Origin: Welwitschia mirabilis
Lineage: Eukaryota; Gnetophyta; Gnetopsida; Welwitschiales
NCBI GenBank assembly: GCA_051453625.1
Contig: JBOZIK010000001.1
Span: 296,905,965 to 296,926,413 of the forward strand
Reading direction: 5' to 3'
Length of the DNA stretch: 20,449 bases
The stretch's first letter is position 1. Each line of letters starts with the position of its first letter. The position numbers were made by a program, and so were the translations under genes. The notes under the pieces are model-generated. The model saw only the letters and a program-made list of their open reading frames with translations, was not told the DNA's origin and did not search any database. Positions 1 to 9,869 of the stretch are shown here, one piece after another.

Positions 1-1200
1 AAAAGTAATAAAACTTTTATGAAAAATTTAACAGTTGTGGAAGGAAGTTTGGTTTTAATAGAAACAACTTCTAGATCTAACTAGATGGCATCTTTTATAC
101 ACTTGTTATAGGTGACTTTTGTTTCTTATTTTTAAGGTAATTTCTAATTTAGTAAGGTCTCTAACATAGAAAATATCCCATGTTCTTGAAATCATTTGTT
201 GTATTTCAAGGACTGATCATTTCTTGGTAGTCCCATAAATCTATCTCTTCCTCGAGTTGGATAAGTTTTCTTTCCTCCTTAAAGTTTATATGTTATTCTA
301 GTATTGATTGTAGCTACATTTACTCTACCTCTTCATTTAATCAAACCTATATTCTTTAGTGAAAAGTTCCTCTCATGATTGCATTCTCGAGACAATTTTT
401 ATGCATAATCCTTAACTAACTTTTCCCTTCTCTAAGGCTTCTACAATTGTCTTTGATTGAAATAATTTAATTTGACCTTAAACTACTAGATGTAGTCCAG
501 TCAGAACTCTTTTGAATTTTACTTCTTCATACCAACTTATAAGATTATAGAATTTATTGGCATTCACATTTATGAAAGAAAAAATCTGTGATGAATCTAC
601 TTATATATCTTCTTTTAAATCTTCCAATTCAGAAGTATTGAAGACACTGATTGAAGTCTTTTTGCATTTCATCATATTTCTACATTCCATCATATAGTTG
701 CTCTTGTAACAAGTTGATGAGTAGTGAAGTTGAATGATTTTAATTTGTTTACACACATATCACTTATGCTTCCACATGTGCCATGTTGTTGACACCTTAG
801 AAAGTTGGAGGATTCATCCTCTTAACTTACAACATCATAGAGTTTCTATCTTCCCACTCATTGCTTGCTCATAAGTTCATCCACTATGTTGGTAACTGAA
901 TATATTAAAGTTGTAACTTCAATAAATTACTTAAACACCCTTCTTGTGGTCATGTTAAACCAATAGGAATCAAATTTACACATATTACAAGTCTAAATTT
1001 CTATGTTAAAACTTACAACTTTAATAGAGTTAAGCTAAGTTGAATTGCAATCTACATTCTAACAATAGTTATGCCCAGTAAAATCACTAACCTATTCTCT
1101 AATATTAATATGAATTCATGATAGATATGCCCAGCAAAATCACAACCCTGCTCTAATACCAAAATGTAAATACCCAAACTTCTATAGTTGAAAAATTCAA
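1..1200 (-). mobile_element. Decayed internal (leader/gag side) region of a minus-strand LTR retrotransposon
   Basis: This stretch lies on the internal side of the primer-binding site at 1206-1216, so on the minus strand it should be the untranslated leader followed by gag. No open frame survives. Translating the minus strand gives only short runs between many stops, for example a stretch near 840-540 reading SSNFLRCQQHGTCGS and one near 540-480 reading SWYEEVKFKRVLTGLHLVV. The latter is faintly like a gag segment, but I cannot assign it. The element is cut by the left edge of the window, so pol and the second LTR would lie outside. The assignment rests on position beside the PBS and LTR rather than on protein similarity. 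Confidence 0.45.
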
Positions 1201-1216
1201 ACTCACTCTGATACCA
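1071..1216 (-). repeat. Degenerate ~55-bp tandem repeat containing the primer-binding site
   Basis: Successive copies line up at about 54-56 bp spacing. ATGCCCAG.AAAATCAC occurs at 1071 and 1127. CTCTAATATTAATATG (1097), CTCTAATACCAAAATGTAA (1151) and CTCTGATACCAAATGTAAG (1206) are the same module at increasing similarity to a real PBS/LTR junction. The retrotransposon leader has therefore been duplicated together with its PBS. Confidence 0.6.
1206..1216 (-). other. Primer-binding site for initiator-Met tRNA (LTR retrotransposon)
   Basis: On the minus strand the sequence reads TGGTATCAGAG, the standard plant initiator-methionine tRNA complement that primes minus-strand cDNA synthesis. It is separated by two bases (TT on the minus strand) from the LTR terminus that begins at 1219 on the plus strand. 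This fixes the element's orientation as minus and makes the adjoining LTR the 5' LTR. A second, weaker PBS-like copy (TGGTATTAGAGCAG on the minus strand) lies 55 bp further into the element. Confidence 0.75.
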
Positions 1217-1663
1217 AATGTAAGATCCAAATTTATTAAATATTTTGAACTGTATAAACCTAATATTTTTTTTTTAATTTGGAGGGCAAAAATACTAAAT
1301 AGATATTTCCTTAGCTAAAGAGATTAAAAGTTTTTCCTCGAAAGAGAATTACATTTTATTACTTAAGGCTAGATCATGATATTCATCTTAATTTTCATAT
1401 AATAGAAATTTTACTCATAAGAGTTAATTTGTTTAAGGGAAATTAAGGATTTGGAATTAATTAACCTAGGGTACAAGCATTATCTAAATGTATGAGGAGC
1501 AAACAATATAATTTTTCTCTCTTAATGGATTTGAAGAATTTTGCAAACTATTCACTACCGTCACTCATTCGAGTGCATTCAAGCATACAAGTTGGTGGCT
1601 ATGGGTTGGACATATTTCATATACATATACCAAACTGACCCTTCATTAAAAAAACAAAAAAGT

Positions 1664-1739
1664 TCATGCTTTTACTAGGAGTCAAACCTTTGATCTACTT
1701 GTTAATATTATAATAACCTAACAATTACACCAAGGAGCA
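1664..1739 (-). repeat. tRNA-derived element head (SINE-like or tRNA pseudogene), minus strand
   Basis: On the minus strand an A box TGGTGTAATTG (1732-1722) is followed, 44 bases start-to-start, by a B box GGTTTGACTCC (1688-1678). This is exactly the geometry of a tRNA gene. The flanking seven-base arms GCTCCTT and TAAAAGC still pair at four positions (GCT with AGC at the tips), as a decayed acceptor stem would. The T-loop is seven bases, TTTGACT. The D and anticodon arms are not convincing, so this is a pseudo-tRNA or SINE head, not a functional tRNA. Confidence 0.55.
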
Positions 1740-3069
1740 CTTAGCTAAAAAGGAAAGCGTTATCACACAAGAAAAGGAAATAGGCAGAGGAATAGTGACA
1801 TAAAGGCATGCAATTAAATCTGCATAACTCAAGCATCAACGCCTCACCATTTTGCTGGCCCATGTGTCAAAGACTCAGAAATGTTTATCGAGTTTGTGAA
1901 TACTAGAGCAGAAAAATACACAATCAAGATAGGAAGGACAAGATATGATGCACCAATTATCAGAAAGATTTCATTCAAGTCTCATCTAAAACAATGACCA
2001 CGTTCAAATTTAGCCTAATAGAAACAAGGCTTGGAGAGACTCGAAGTTATGATTCATATAATATGAATTAAAACCGATAACCAATCTTGCCAGTGTTTTT
2101 GTTGGATATGAAAGAGTATTATTTCATATAAACACAATGTGGGAGGTGCGAAATTAAAAAGCTAATAAATGTAAGGTGTTAAATATGCCGAGGATAAATG
2201 GTTCATATAAGGAAGTGATCACAGATGGAGGAGGGCTTGCAAGTTTATAACGCTGTGATCTGCAAAAGATTTCAATCACTTTTCAGCTCCATTCTAATTG
2301 AGTCAATGACTGATAGCATTATCAAGTTGATGTATTAAGAAGCTATGATTTTTCATTGCAGAGAAGGAAAGAAGGCTTCATAAGAATCGGCCACATCCCA
2401 AATAGACATCTACCTAAGAATCGGAAGAAGAACTAGAATTTTCAATCTGAACTCAAATAGGAATCTCTATAATGCTAATGGGAACTCTAAAAGGGCTGGA
2501 TCGCATAAAAGCAAATGAAAACTCAACTTTATTTAACCGAACTATCTTTCCACAGTGGACTCCTACAGAAATTAATGAACTCCTCCTCCATGAACAGTAA
2601 AACGTTCTACAATTGGAAAGAAAAGGAATTGATCGGGTGATTCAAAAACCAAAAAATGCAAATCGCATGATGATAAGGCAATGCTTCCATTACTCCCTTG
2701 TCTAATGAAAGGCATGTTAGACAACTTAATTAACATTTACGAGGAAGAATTCATGAGAAAATTAAACAACTTTGTCCATGCGAGATTAGGAGACTTGCTC
2801 AAGAAGACCGAGAAGTATTAAGAGATACCAGTAAGAAATAATATTGACTGAGGGTAATGTTTTAGAGCATTACACAGTGGAAGGTCAAGACTAGATCAGA
2901 AACATTTATTCCTTGATAGATCAGAAATATTTGCCAATACACATGACTGATAGTCATTTGATTTGTTGAAAACGCCCACAATGTGCAAGCTTCAATGATC
3001 AATAACAAACGGTTAAGGCTAGCACAATTCATGAGATTTTTTTTACTTAGCGTTACTTCTTTTCAAAGC
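1740..3069. other. Unrecognised segment between two inverted tRNA-like heads
   Basis: About 1.3 kb that looks less AT-extreme than its surroundings, with stops in all frames. I recognise no coding sequence, LTR terminus or known repeat in it. Its two edges resemble each other in inverted orientation beyond the tRNA-like portion, so the whole 1664-3144 block may be one insertion inside the LTR. Confidence 0.3.
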
Positions 3070-3144
3070 ATGTCATTGGTGTAACGGTAAATAAGAAGGA
3101 GAAATGAACTGGTGCTCAGCGGTTTGAATCTGCATGTTACACCA
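3070..3144 (+). repeat. tRNA-derived element head (SINE-like), plus strand
   Basis: An A box TGGTGTAACGG (3077-3087) and a B-box-like GGTTTGAATCT (3121-3131) are 44 bases apart start-to-start, the tRNA spacing. A T-arm can be drawn: GCGG pairs with CTGC (one G-T pair) around the seven-base loop TTTGAAT. The unit ends ACACCA. TGGTGTAAC (3077-3085) and GTTACACCA (3136-3144) are also perfect inverted repeats. The seven-base acceptor arms do not pair, so a working tRNA is excluded. Confidence 0.5.
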
Positions 3145-4059
3145 GTTTTAGTATTAAATAGCTTTTCATTACTCATTTTGAAAAATCAATGCTCTTTTTA
3201 ATGAAAATCTTTATAAAGTATTCAAGAAGTACCCTCAAGTGCTCTATAGGTGGGCCCCCTTTTTTTTTAAAATCTCTATTAAGAATTGTTTAAAGCTATA
3301 TGGTTATTTTCCAATGCCCTTCAAACTATTATGATAACATTTATATATTTATTAATGCTCTTTAACATGATTATTTACGATAATATTTTTAATAATTACT
3401 AATGCTCTTCGATAGATTTATTTAAAATAACATTGAAGTACTTATGAAAGGGAAAGGGAAAACACATGGCCTTGAAAATTTATTATTAATAAAAAAACAT
3501 TAATTCTATGTTTAAGGAATATTATTCTTATAGTTACATTTAAGTAAACATTCTCAAGAAAATGCTTCAATAGAAGTTTGAAAATGAAATGCCAAAACAT
3601 ATTTATCCAAAGAAAGATCTCAAGAATTTACAATTTTCAAATTGACATTCCATGAAATTGTGAATAAATACATGATCAAAGATTCAAGATCTTCATAAAA
3701 TTTCATCAAGTACTATTTAAAGAATATGAGCTCGAATCAACATATTTTATTGCTAGAAATCCTATGAAGAGTATTCATCATTCAATACAGCATGAATCTT
3801 TGAAGTATACTTTACAAAATGCAAATCATATGTATAATAAATTGAAGTCTAACTCTCATCACAACCAAACAACATTAAAAAGAAAAACATATTGTGTTCT
3901 CGTGAAACTCAAGCATATGACACCAAGAATTTATGGCAATTAAGGATTTCAATTATTCAACAGGATTTTCCATTAATACTATATCAATGATCCTCCACAT
4001 CCATATGCTACTTTAGCATTTATACTCTAGAATTTTCACCTGTTACATAAAAGTATCGA
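3145..4059. other. AT-rich sequence, no gene seen
   Basis: Part of the candidate long LTR. It contains a short C/T run (CCCCC followed by nine T) near 3255-3270 and otherwise plain AT-rich sequence. I see no coding region, RNA gene or repeat here. Confidence 0.5.
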
Positions 4060-4146
4060 NNNNNNNNNNNNNNNNNNNNNNNNNNNNNNNNNNNNNNNNN
4101 NNNNNNNNNNNNNNNNNNNNNNNNNNNNNNNNNNNNNNNNNNNNNN
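4060..4146. other. Assembly gap (87 N)
   Basis: A run of 87 undetermined bases inside the candidate LTR, just left of the minisatellite. Any translation crossing it is an artefact. Confidence 0.99.
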
Positions 4147-4248
4147 GAAAGACAACTAAAGACTCTAAGATAACATGACATATCACAAACACCAATCTTA
4201 TGGCTATGAACGTCAATAATAATTATATATTTTAACATATCTCAATCA

Positions 4249-4527
4249 CTTCACTACCTCATTTAGTGATTTGTGAAGCCCACAACCTCATTTGGTAATT
4301 TATGAAGCCTGCTGTCTCATTTGGCGATCTGTGGTTCTCATATATATATTCTCATATATCATTAACTTCACTGCCTTATTTAGTGATCTTTGAAGCCCAC
4401 TATCTCATTTAACGATCTATGATAAATCTAATATCACCACTGCCTAATTTGACGATCTATGGGATTCTCACTTCACTGCCTCGTTTGGTGATCTTTGAAG
4501 CCCATTGCCTCTTTCAGCGATCTGTGG
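4249..4527. repeat. Minisatellite of eight ~30-bp units inside the LTR
   Basis: The core CCTCATTTGGTGATCTGTG recurs with substitutions at about 4255, 4284, 4314, 4373, 4401, 4442, 4478 and 4507. Units alternate between ones followed by GAAGCCCA and ones followed by a spacer such as GGATTCTCA, so the basic repeat is probably a ~60-bp pair. The GGYGATC position varies between CG and TG/TA, consistent with loss of methylated CpG. An AT insert (ATATATATATTCTCATATATC) separates units 3 and 4. Confidence 0.8.
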
Positions 4528-4558
4528 AAATCCATAATCATAAGTTTAAGACAAAACG

Positions 4559-4676
4559 ATGGTAAGAAAAATAAGATAAGATTTGACCACAAGCTATCAA
4601 CTCAAAACCATAAATTTCAAATAGAATTATGACAAGGTAAATACGATAAGGTCTGACCATGAACTATCAACTCATA
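4559..4676. repeat. Two-copy direct repeat, 70-bp period
   Basis: GATAAGATTTGACCAC...CTATCAACTCA in the first copy matches GATAAGGTCTGACCAT...CTATCAACTCA in the second. The GACCA motif sits at 4585 and 4655. Together with the minisatellite just before it, this is tandem structure typical of the U3/R part of long LTRs. Confidence 0.7.
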
Positions 4677-4679
4677 CCA

Positions 4680-5440
4680 ACAACAGATAATGTCAAAACA
4701 TCAAGCACAAAATATAGATGGAGAGAAGACATGTAACAATACTAAATTTATCTTTATCAACCACCTCTCAATTTAATATTTATCTTACAAGAATATAAAC
4801 ATGATGATCATGTTAATGGAATGCATATAAGAAAGGATTAACATGAAGCAAGAAAGGATAGAATTATACCTATATATGTTTGATCTCTTTGAAAATCTTC
4901 TAAGTTCCAAAGCTCCTAGACCTCCTAAGCTCTAAGATTTAAAGGCAAGATTGTTTCAAAAAATAAAATAAACTTGAGGGAGAAAGAACTCTATTTAAAG
5001 CAAGAGAACATGAGTAAGGTAACAAAACTCAAGAATACAAAATGACATGACTTGAGCCAATGGTAAAGGATGTTTTATAAAGTCTCATAAAGGCTTGTCT
5101 GACCACTAGGTGCTTTAATAATATAAAAATAATGCTTTCACATTTAATCATAATAATGAAAAAAAATAGATAAAAGCCTTCACAATTTACATTTAAATGC
5201 ATAAATTTCATGAAAGGGTAACAAAATGAAAGTAAATGTAATCATCACCACTATAAGAACATTCTTGATCATTATAAGAAATAGTTTTAATCAAGATAAA
5301 AGTAACTTAAGGCATAATTTAATATAACAGCATATTAAAAACATAATATTTAGATCAGTTGGAGATTTTAAAATAAATAAATCTTTCTAAATATTTCATT
5401 AAACTTAATCTTTATAACTTTTTAAAATAAGTAAAAATAT
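4680..5440. other. AT-rich remainder of the LTR, no gene seen
   Basis: AT-rich sequence up to the terminal GGATGTGACA. Short frames here, such as one on the minus strand at 5029-5211, have no recognisable product and are probably chance. No further repeat was found. Confidence 0.5.
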
Positions 5441-5633
5441 GGATGTGACAAAGAGATTGCATGACAGATGGTAGAAGTTTGATGCAAGTTGGTAAATAGT
5501 TATTGTTAGGTATCATCCCATCTGTCATCTGGATGATATTGGGGATAATGCCACATTAATTAGATCTCAAATCAACTTCTAGTTAGTTCTAGTTAGTGTC
5601 CTAGTCAGCATGTTTAGTCTTGTTATTTATACT

Positions 5634-5647
5634 ATCATCTAGATGAT
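5634..5647. promoter_or_regulatory. 14-bp perfect palindrome in the LTR U3
   Basis: ATCATCTAGATGAT is its own reverse complement. A related near-palindrome, TCATCTGGATGAT, lies at 5525-5537 and another GATGAT follows at 5652-5657. Repeated palindromes in U3 are candidate binding sites for a dimeric factor controlling LTR transcription. That role is inferred. Confidence 0.4.
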
Positions 5648-5820
5648 GAGGTGGATGATAGGCTCTTAAAATGATTTATTACATCAGATCAACCTCTTTA
5701 ATAATCAAGATTTCTTCTTTAGATGGGAAGTATTGTATTTTATTAGAAATACTATTAAATTTACTAGAGATTATATGTTTTTTTAATTATTAGAATAAAT
5801 CTCTAATGTCATCAAAACAC

Positions 5821-5827
5821 TATATAA
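5821..5827 (+). promoter_or_regulatory. TATA box of the Copia-like LTR
   Basis: TATATAA in the context CACTATATAAACC, about 107 bp before the LTR end. This is a normal TATA-to-end distance for a plant Copia LTR and fits a start of R roughly 30 bp downstream. Confidence 0.6.
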
Positions 5828-5939
5828 ACCTATCTAATGTCTTGTAAAACTACTAGAAATACCCTATCAAATATATACAATTTGGTAGTGCAACACTTAC
5901 TTATGAGTTTAAGTTCTACTTGGTACAATATCTATTACT

Positions 5940-5950
5940 TGGTATGAGAG
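5940..5950 (+). other. Primer-binding site of the Copia-like element
   Basis: TGGTATGAGAG differs by one base from the initiator-Met PBS TGGTATCAGAG. It follows the LTR end closely on the same strand, so the internal region extends to the right. Confidence 0.65.
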
Positions 5951-8900
5951 TAATTAATAAATTATCAACTAGATAGTGATTCTTGATTTCTAGAGAAGAG
6001 ATCTATAATTTCAAAATTCTTAATCTTATTTCAAAATCTCTTTCTATTCAAACCTTTATTTGAAGACCCTTATGAAATCCTTATGAACTATAAAATAGAT
6101 TTGCATTTTCTGAAAGAGAATGATAATTAGATTTAACAATACTATAATAAATGCATTAATTAACTATTTTTAGACTACTAACCATGCCTTAGTACCTACA
6201 AAACATCTTCCAAGAATTACAAATTATAAGAAAAGGTAAGATATATTAAGAAAATAAATGAAAATGATCTAGATGAACCTATAGGTATTCATCTCTTATT
6301 GATAGGCTAGTAATAAGAAGTATCTTGTTGAAATAATTAGTTTAAAATTTCTCATTTTTGGCTTTAAAATAGTGGACTATGATTGAATACATCATCTTCT
6401 TCTTAATATTCTTCTACTAGAGTTAATAAAATTAGAGTTATATTATGTTAAGCGACCATTATGTTCTCTATCTTATAACATTGAAGTTCTAAATTGAGCT
6501 TATTTTGTAAATAAATGTAATTTGTTAATCTTTTAAGTAGATAATCAAGGATTTTCAAGAGAGTAAAATATATAATTATTACATTTTATTAGGATAATGT
6601 AAGATTTTTTTCAAATTAAATCCTATATATCAAATGGATTCTTAGGACTTCCTTACTTTTACTAATAATATTTAGAATATAAAAAATGGATTACTACTCA
6701 AAATGACTTATAAGAATTAAAGCGTTTTCATTATCTCAATGGATACTTATGTTTTAGCTCAAAATTCATTGCCACTCTTAAACTATAACATTCACTAGAA
6801 TTTGTTTATTTTCCCAATAAAATCAATGGAGAACCATTATTGAATTTTAAAAAATGATTTTTTTCTTAATTTTCTTAGTTTTATAAGGCTTGGATGTTAA
6901 AAAAAAATTGTTATAAATTCCACTTCTTTATAGAAAAGGATTTTGAACTATACATAGGACAAAATTAAGTTATTAATGAACATGCATCTTTTCATCTTTT
7001 CTAAACTCATCAATTCCTTATGATCACTTTCTTGGAACGTCTTAGTTATAGAAAATAAAATAAATTATTGATTAAAGGTCTAGTGGATAATAATTATTGG
7101 TTTAAAACTTTAGTAAAATCTAGAATATCAAAGAATCTATTGAATTATGGACCTTAATATTCAAGAATCTTTGAAAATATCTAGCTTTATTAAACTTATT
7201 TACTTTGTCATGTTGTATTTTTCACAGTGATCTCTTATCAATTACTAGATTAAAACATTTATATTAATCCTATCACCATTTTTTAGTATAAAAAGATGGA
7301 TATATTACTCTTAGTTTTCAATAGTGTAACTAGGCCTTATACATTTGGAGATGGACTAAAGATGTTATCTAGTATATATTTTAACTTAATTTTTCTCCTT
7401 CATATTTTGAATAAGAACCACATGCATTAAGTTGTAGTGACTGCTAATGTTATAGATTATATTTGCAAATATAGATAGAATAATATTTCTTATAATTTTT
7501 ATTTTAGTTCATGAATACACTTATACCTCACTCATTAATGTTAAATTTATGTAATGGATAAAAAAGAATTAATGAATTTTAACCATTTTAATAAATCTAT
7601 TAAGCATTAGTTCTATACTTCTTATACCCTTATTAGGTTTTTTTAAGATCATGTTCCTCCTTTAACTAAAAGCTTATAGATAAATAATATAAGTCACTTT
7701 CAAAATGACCTCAATAAAGGTAAAGGTTGGTTAGAGGATAACATTGCAATAAAATAGGTAATAATGTAAGGAATCTCATTGATAAAAACATGTAATTATG
7801 TGATTCATGATGATTAGAATGAATAAAAGACTTCAATTAGGAAATTTGGAACTTTCATCTTTTGTGTCTCAAAACACTAGATGGAGGCTATAAGAGGATT
7901 TTATCATGCTTCTCTTTGAATAGAATTAAATGGAATCCCTTCCATTCCCTATTACTATAATGTTTGAAAATAAAAACATATACTATGAGGAAGTAAAAAT
8001 ATAATATGAGACATGCCTCTATGTAGTAAGCTTGGAAAAGTTGGAATTCAAGGTATAAGAGCTAGTGTATAGAAATTATTAAGATTTATACAATCTTCAT
8101 TCCTCTTGTAAATTTTATAGGTACATACATGAAACTCATGACATGAAAAAGAAAAAAGAAAACAAAAAAAAAAAATAGTTAGGGAAGTTAGTTTTGTCAT
8201 ACACATAATGGTGCAAGTATAGGATCAACTTGAGTATAAAGTTAAAGAAATAATGAAATCTATCTTCCATCAAAAGAACCATTAGAAGAATAACTAACTT
8301 TCTTCTACCTTCTTTAATGTAAGATATCCCCTTATAAAGCAATGATCCTTTGTCCCGCATAGAATTTCTAGCTAAGATCAGGAGTACTTTAGTCCTTTGA
8401 AGATCATTCCCTTCATTTTAATAATACATAATATCTTATAGATTGTAAGTTTTTCCCCAATTATTTAGACTATTGAATATGTTTTTTCAGCAATTTTTCC
8501 CCATTTCTCTAAATACCAACTCACCATCTGTTGCTACATTCTTAAAATAGTGTAATTTACTATTAATATTAGTGAAGGTTTGGCCATTTTTCTTTCACTT
8601 TAATGATAAAAAGATTATAACTATTAAAATTTATTTTATTATTTATTTTAATTTTATAATTAACATTTTGTAGTTATACTTAGAAATTAATGAAACATTC
8701 ATTTTACATAAGAAGAAAAGGTTTTTAAAAACTAGTAACATGAAATCATAATAAATGAAATAATCCATAGTTCATAGATCATTTAAGATGAAATTTTGTA
8801 TTTAAGTTATCAAATGCATATCACACATGAAAAAATAAAATTTAATTAATAGCAAAAGATGAAGAAAGAACATAAAGCTTAGAATAGGAGAGGTAAAGGT

Positions 8901-9180
8901 ATCATAACTCATAAACCAAATGAAGATTAATGATGAATCCACTTACACTATCTTAGATAACATTTTACCTAGTGATATCTATCAATTATTTCTTATGGAA
9001 AAGGTACTAGCATTAACTAATATGAACTATTATTAACTATTTAAGTTGATCTTAGTTAAAGTTAACATAACATAAACTATTAACTAAGAAGTAAATATTA
9101 ACCATTAACCAAATAAGTAATTGTAATACCTTACCAATTTAAAGTGCATTCCATCCATTGAGGTGTGATGACCCAAAGAT
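5951..9180 (+). mobile_element. Decayed sequence downstream of the Copia-like LTR; no coding region left
   Basis: About 3.2 kb of very AT-rich DNA where gag and pol would be expected. Stops crowd all frames. I found none of the Copia hallmarks: no CCHC knuckle, no integrase HHCC, no YVDD reverse-transcriptase motif. A short A-rich run is at 8146-8175. Either the internal domain has decayed completely, or the LTR is a truncated or solo remnant and most of this is unrelated sequence. The minus-strand frame at 8136-8360 is low-complexity and not a gene. Confidence 0.3.
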
Positions 9181-9183
9181 ATT

Positions 9184-9865
9184 GCCATTTCCATTAGAAC
9201 TCTGCATTGTTTTCTTATGGAACTAGATGCATGCATTTTCATTGTAAGAATTTTTAAATGAAGGGGCCATGAGAATGGAGCATGGATGGTATAAAACCTA
9301 TACTTTCTTGGTTTTGAAGGAGGATATGAAGAAGTTGGATTAATTCTATAGAAAGTAAGAGATCCAGAATCACTAAGTCTTCCAAAAATAGCATTTGGTC
9401 TTGGCATGTAGCAGAGCAGAAATGAATAGAGATGGCAATGTTCTATTTCATGCACTAAGGATCATATTTCTATTATTTGGTTTTCTAACAATGGAGAAGA
9501 TGATAATGAAGATAACATTGATGTAAAGGACACAAACTTTGATGGAGCTTCTAAAGTTGGAATTGAAGACCTTATAGGTGATACTATGTTCAGTGATCCT
9601 CTGGAAGTTGCAACTTTCAAGAGACATTAGAAGACTTGATTTTGTTCATAAATCTTTTACCTTTGTCATAGGAGAAAAAGGCAAAGGAGAGATAGATTTT
9701 ATCATAATAGGAATCATTATGGGTAAGAGATCTAATCATACAGATGAAGCTTCAAGAGAAGACAATAGTATTTTAGAGGAACTAAATGTCAATTCTAGAG
9801 TTGACTCCTATGCAAAGACTAAAAGAAGAAAACCTATAAGAATAAATTTAGCCTTTAAGAAATAG
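9184..9865 (+). pseudogene. Unrecognised, broken protein-coding-like stretch
   Basis: One plus-strand frame reads as plausible protein from about 9184 to 9627 but is cut by stops at 9259, 9292, 9349, 9409 and 9427. Sensible segments include NLYFLGFEGGYEEVGLIL, KVRDPESLSLPKIAFGLGM and, after the last internal stop, 66 clean codons with an acidic run (NNGEDDNEDNIDVKD). It ends at TAG 9628. A second frame then carries on to 9865, ending in a basic tail (KTKRRKPIRINLAFKK), as if a frameshift joined them. I do not recognise the family. The minus strand has a 116-codon open frame over 9105-9455, which I take to be antisense, but this is not certain. The CACTA element starts five bases after the final stop. 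Confidence 0.4.
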
Positions 9866-9869
9866 CCCC

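Larger units (their letters stand above)
1219..5450 (-). mobile_element. Candidate long 5' LTR of a Ty3/Gypsy-like retrotransposon
   Basis: On the plus strand the unit begins TGTAAGATCC directly beside the PBS and can end at GGATGTGACA (5441-5450). The reverse complement of the end, TGTCACATCC, matches the start at 8 of 10 positions, as expected for the short inverted repeats that close plant LTRs. At about 4.2 kb this would be a very long LTR, though such lengths are known in the plant Tat/Ogre branch of Gypsy elements. Part of the length may be nested insertion, in particular the tRNA-flanked segment 1664-3144. The second LTR is outside the window, so the right boundary is inferred from the terminal motif only. 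No ORF of note lies inside. Confidence 0.5.
5504..5927 (+). mobile_element. Copia-like LTR (5' LTR), plus strand
   Basis: The unit opens TGTTAGGTATC and can close at TTGGTACA, giving 424 bp, a usual size for a Ty1/Copia LTR. A TATA box lies near the expected place and a PBS follows 12 bases after the end. The U3 part carries GATGAT/ATCATC palindromes. The candidate 5-bp target sequence before it is GTTAT (5499-5503), but no 3' LTR copy is present in the window, so it cannot be confirmed. The exact 3' end could also be up to 12 bases later. It lies 53 bp beyond the end of the long Gypsy-like LTR. Confidence 0.65.

Noticed and set aside
3070-3144. Functional tRNA gene
   Set aside because: Box spacing is right, but the acceptor arms do not pair and the D and anticodon arms cannot be drawn.
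4020-4238. Minus-strand frame of 72 codons
   Set aside because: It crosses the 87-N gap and has no recognisable content on either side.
4249-4527. CRISPR-like array
   Set aside because: Units are degenerate and nearly contiguous with no unique spacers of constant length, and the context is a plant LTR.
8136-8360. Minus-strand 74-codon frame
   Set aside because: It ends in a low-complexity F/L/S tail encoded by an A-rich run; no coding signature.
5951-9180. Copia gag-pol coding region
   Set aside because: Expected from the LTR and PBS on its left, but none of the diagnostic motifs could be found, so no CDS is claimed.
9105-9455. Minus-strand 116-codon frame as a real gene
   Set aside because: The plus strand over the same bases reads as decayed protein continuing beyond it, and the minus frame matches nothing I know. 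Kept only as a caveat.
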